A stretch of DNA of 64,000 bases from Acinetobacter chengduensis (GTDB lineage Bacteria > Pseudomonadota > Gammaproteobacteria > Pseudomonadales > Moraxellaceae): positions 62,001-126,000 of the forward strand of contig NZ_RCHC01000007.1 in NCBI RefSeq assembly GCF_003664645.1, written 5' to 3'. Made by a program: the position numbers and the translations under genes. How positions within the stretch are numbered: position 1 is the stretch's first letter; each line of letters opens with the position of its first letter. Below the pieces are notes generated by a model. That model was not told where the DNA came from and searched no databases. It saw only the letters and a list, made by a program, of their open reading frames with translations. Below are positions 62,815 through 64,000 of the stretch, one piece after another.

Positions 62815-64000
62815 TTACCAACGAACTTCAAATTTCTTTCGTAACCAAATAGCCAAGCTATTTAAGCCAATCATGAGTGCCAACAATACGATAATGGCAG
62901 CTGCAGTACGGCCTTCAAAGAAGTTACGCATTTCATTGCCCTGCCACAAAAAGATTTGTACAGGTAATGCTGAAGATTGATCCAATGGTGTTGCAGGTAC
63001 GCTGGCAACAAAGGCACTCATACCAATCAGTAGCAATGGCGCAGTTTCACCTAATGCTTGCGCTACACCAATAATTGCACCTGTTAAAATGCCAGGTAAA
63101 GCCAAAGGCAACACATGATGGAACACAGTTTGCAAGCGCGATGCGCCCAAGCCTAAAGCTGCCTGACGAATTGAAGGTGGTACTGCTTTTAATGATGCAC
63201 GTGTAGTAATGATTACTGTCGGAAGCGTCATAAGGCTTAAGACTAAACCACCCACCAACGGTGCAGATAATGGCAAATGTAGCCAACCAATAAAGATCGA
63301 AGCACCTAATAGACCAAATACAATTGATGGAACAGCCGCCAAGTTATTAATGTTGACTTCAATCACGTCTGTCACCCAGTTTTTAGGTGCAAATTCTTCA
63401 AGGTAAATAGCTGAAGCAACACCAATTGGAATGGAGATCACAATCACGATCAGCATCATGAATAATGAACCCATAAATGCACCCGCTAAACCAGAAGTTG
63501 CAGGCGAACTTCGTGAGTCTGGGCTGGTGAAAATATTGGTGTTAAAGGTGCTACTAATAATTCCTTCAGCTTTTAACTGGTCTGCCAATTGGCGTACTTC
63601 AGGGCTTAACTGTTGCTGATCATCAGGTAATGAACGATTGATATTGCCTGCTAACCAAACATCTACATTGGCATCCGCTAAAATTTTCAGGTCTTCTTTT
63701 TTGCCCACCAATGATGGATCTGCAAAAACCATATCACGTAAACGGTAGGCTTCAGAACTGGTATATAAGCTACTCAGATCGTCACGTTTTGCTTCAAGTG
63801 CTTTGTCTTTCGAAATGATGCCATTAACGATAAGTGCATCCCAATCCACCATCCCCATTTCAGTTTGCCATGCAATATAGCGTTCTTGATAATGCGCTGG
63901 AGATTCACCAGTTTTTTGGATTGGCTTTGGCCCTGCCGTAATAATACTTGGGTCAAAATAGACTGGCACATTCATCGAACTTTGCCAGAATGCTGGAAGT
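62815..64000 (-). CDS. pstA: Phosphate ABC transporter permease PstA, 5' end outside
   Basis: At least 395 residues are visible. The frame stays open past the ATG at 63975 to the window edge (upstream codons read LPAFWQSS), so the N-terminal TM helix is outside. A large soluble loop (about 190 residues after the edge) precedes the usual permease TM domain with ASAIYLEEFAPKN and the EAA loop GLGASRLQTVFHHVLPLALPG. The big extracytoplasmic loop is much longer than in E. coli PstA (296). Confidence 0.92.
   Translation of the reverse strand, partial: LPAFWQSSMNVPVYFDPSIITAGPKPIQKTGESPAHYQERYIAWQTEMGMVDWDALIVNGIISKDKALEAKRDDLSSLYTSSEAYRLRDMVFADPSLVGKKEDLKILADANVDVWLAGNINRSLPDDQQQLSPEVRQLADQLKAEGIISSTFNTNIFTSPDSRSSPATSGLAGAFMGSLFMMLIVIVISIPIGVASAIYLEEFAPKNWVTDVIEVNINNLAAVPSIVFGLLGASIFIGWLHLPLSAPLVGGLVLSLMTLPTVIITTRASLKAVPPSIRQAALGLGASRLQTVFHHVLPLALPGILTGAIIGVAQALGETAPLLLIGMSAFVASVPATPLDQSSALPVQIFLWQGNEMRNFFEGRTAAAIIVLLALMIGLNSLAIWLRKKFEVRW

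Overview
The window looks like a chromosomal segment of an Acinetobacter species. It is AT-rich and carries a Ypest-type (I-F) CRISPR-Cas operon. Its housekeeping set fits that genus: surE next to an nlpD-like gene with no rpoS beside them, tandem MCR_0457-type secreted proteins, a long-insert AmpG, pstB/pstA and a dacC-type PBP. The genus call is inference from gene content and protein resemblance; no search was run.

Layout. (1) 1-8010, leftward: type I-F CRISPR-Cas in the order cas1, cas2-3, cas8f, cas5f, cas7f, cas6f. cas6f is cut by the window edge and the main array is presumably beyond base 1. (2) Between cas1 and cas2-3 (6681-7053) lies a compact non-canonical module. It has a promoter plus a Shine-Dalgarno site and ORF for a 36-residue hydrophobic peptide, then an extended -10 promoter and a two-repeat degenerate mini-CRISPR. 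Its single 27-nt guide matches, over its first 15 nt and next to a 5'-CC PAM, the DNA immediately upstream of the peptide gene. This is the architecture of a CRISPR-regulated toxin-antitoxin (CreTA-like) module and is the most interesting item in the window. (3) 8713-22364: a 13.6-kb integrated element in the 3' end of tRNA-Val(GAC), bounded by a 19-bp direct repeat. It carries a P4-type tyrosine integrase, an AlpA-like regulator, a filamentous-phage gene II/X-like replication protein, an XRE regulator, a serine recombinase, envelope proteins, a calcineurin-type phosphoesterase and a 1693-residue nuclease-STAND-helical repeat protein that looks like an antiphage sensor. (4) 22350-64000: core chromosome.

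The core part holds the tgpA-DUF58-moxR cluster; cstA with its YbdD-like partner; efp divergent from epmB (EF-P and its lysine aminomutase); a PilZ protein overlapping a degenerate FimX-like REC-PAS-GGDEF-EAL protein; rpmE; an SBF-like transporter; gloA; ampG; a Lon-family protease; grxD; argD; a LysR regulator; nlpD-like and surE; two MCR_0457-type paralogues; dacC; a gamma-carbonic anhydrase-like protein; a DMT transporter divergent from an XRE-cupin regulator across paired palindromes; nudJ-mnmA-hflD-purB; several families of locally duplicated small membrane proteins; a SohB-like peptidase; and pstB/pstA (pstA runs off the right edge).

If the CreTA reading is right, the Cascade effector made by the genes at 1-3292, loaded with the 55-nt guide from 6759-6841, would keep the peptide gene off, so loss or inhibition of Cascade would release the peptide. 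This would make the CRISPR-Cas locus addictive to its host. The neighbouring island independently adds a probable antiphage ATPase, so the left 22 kb is a small defence neighbourhood.
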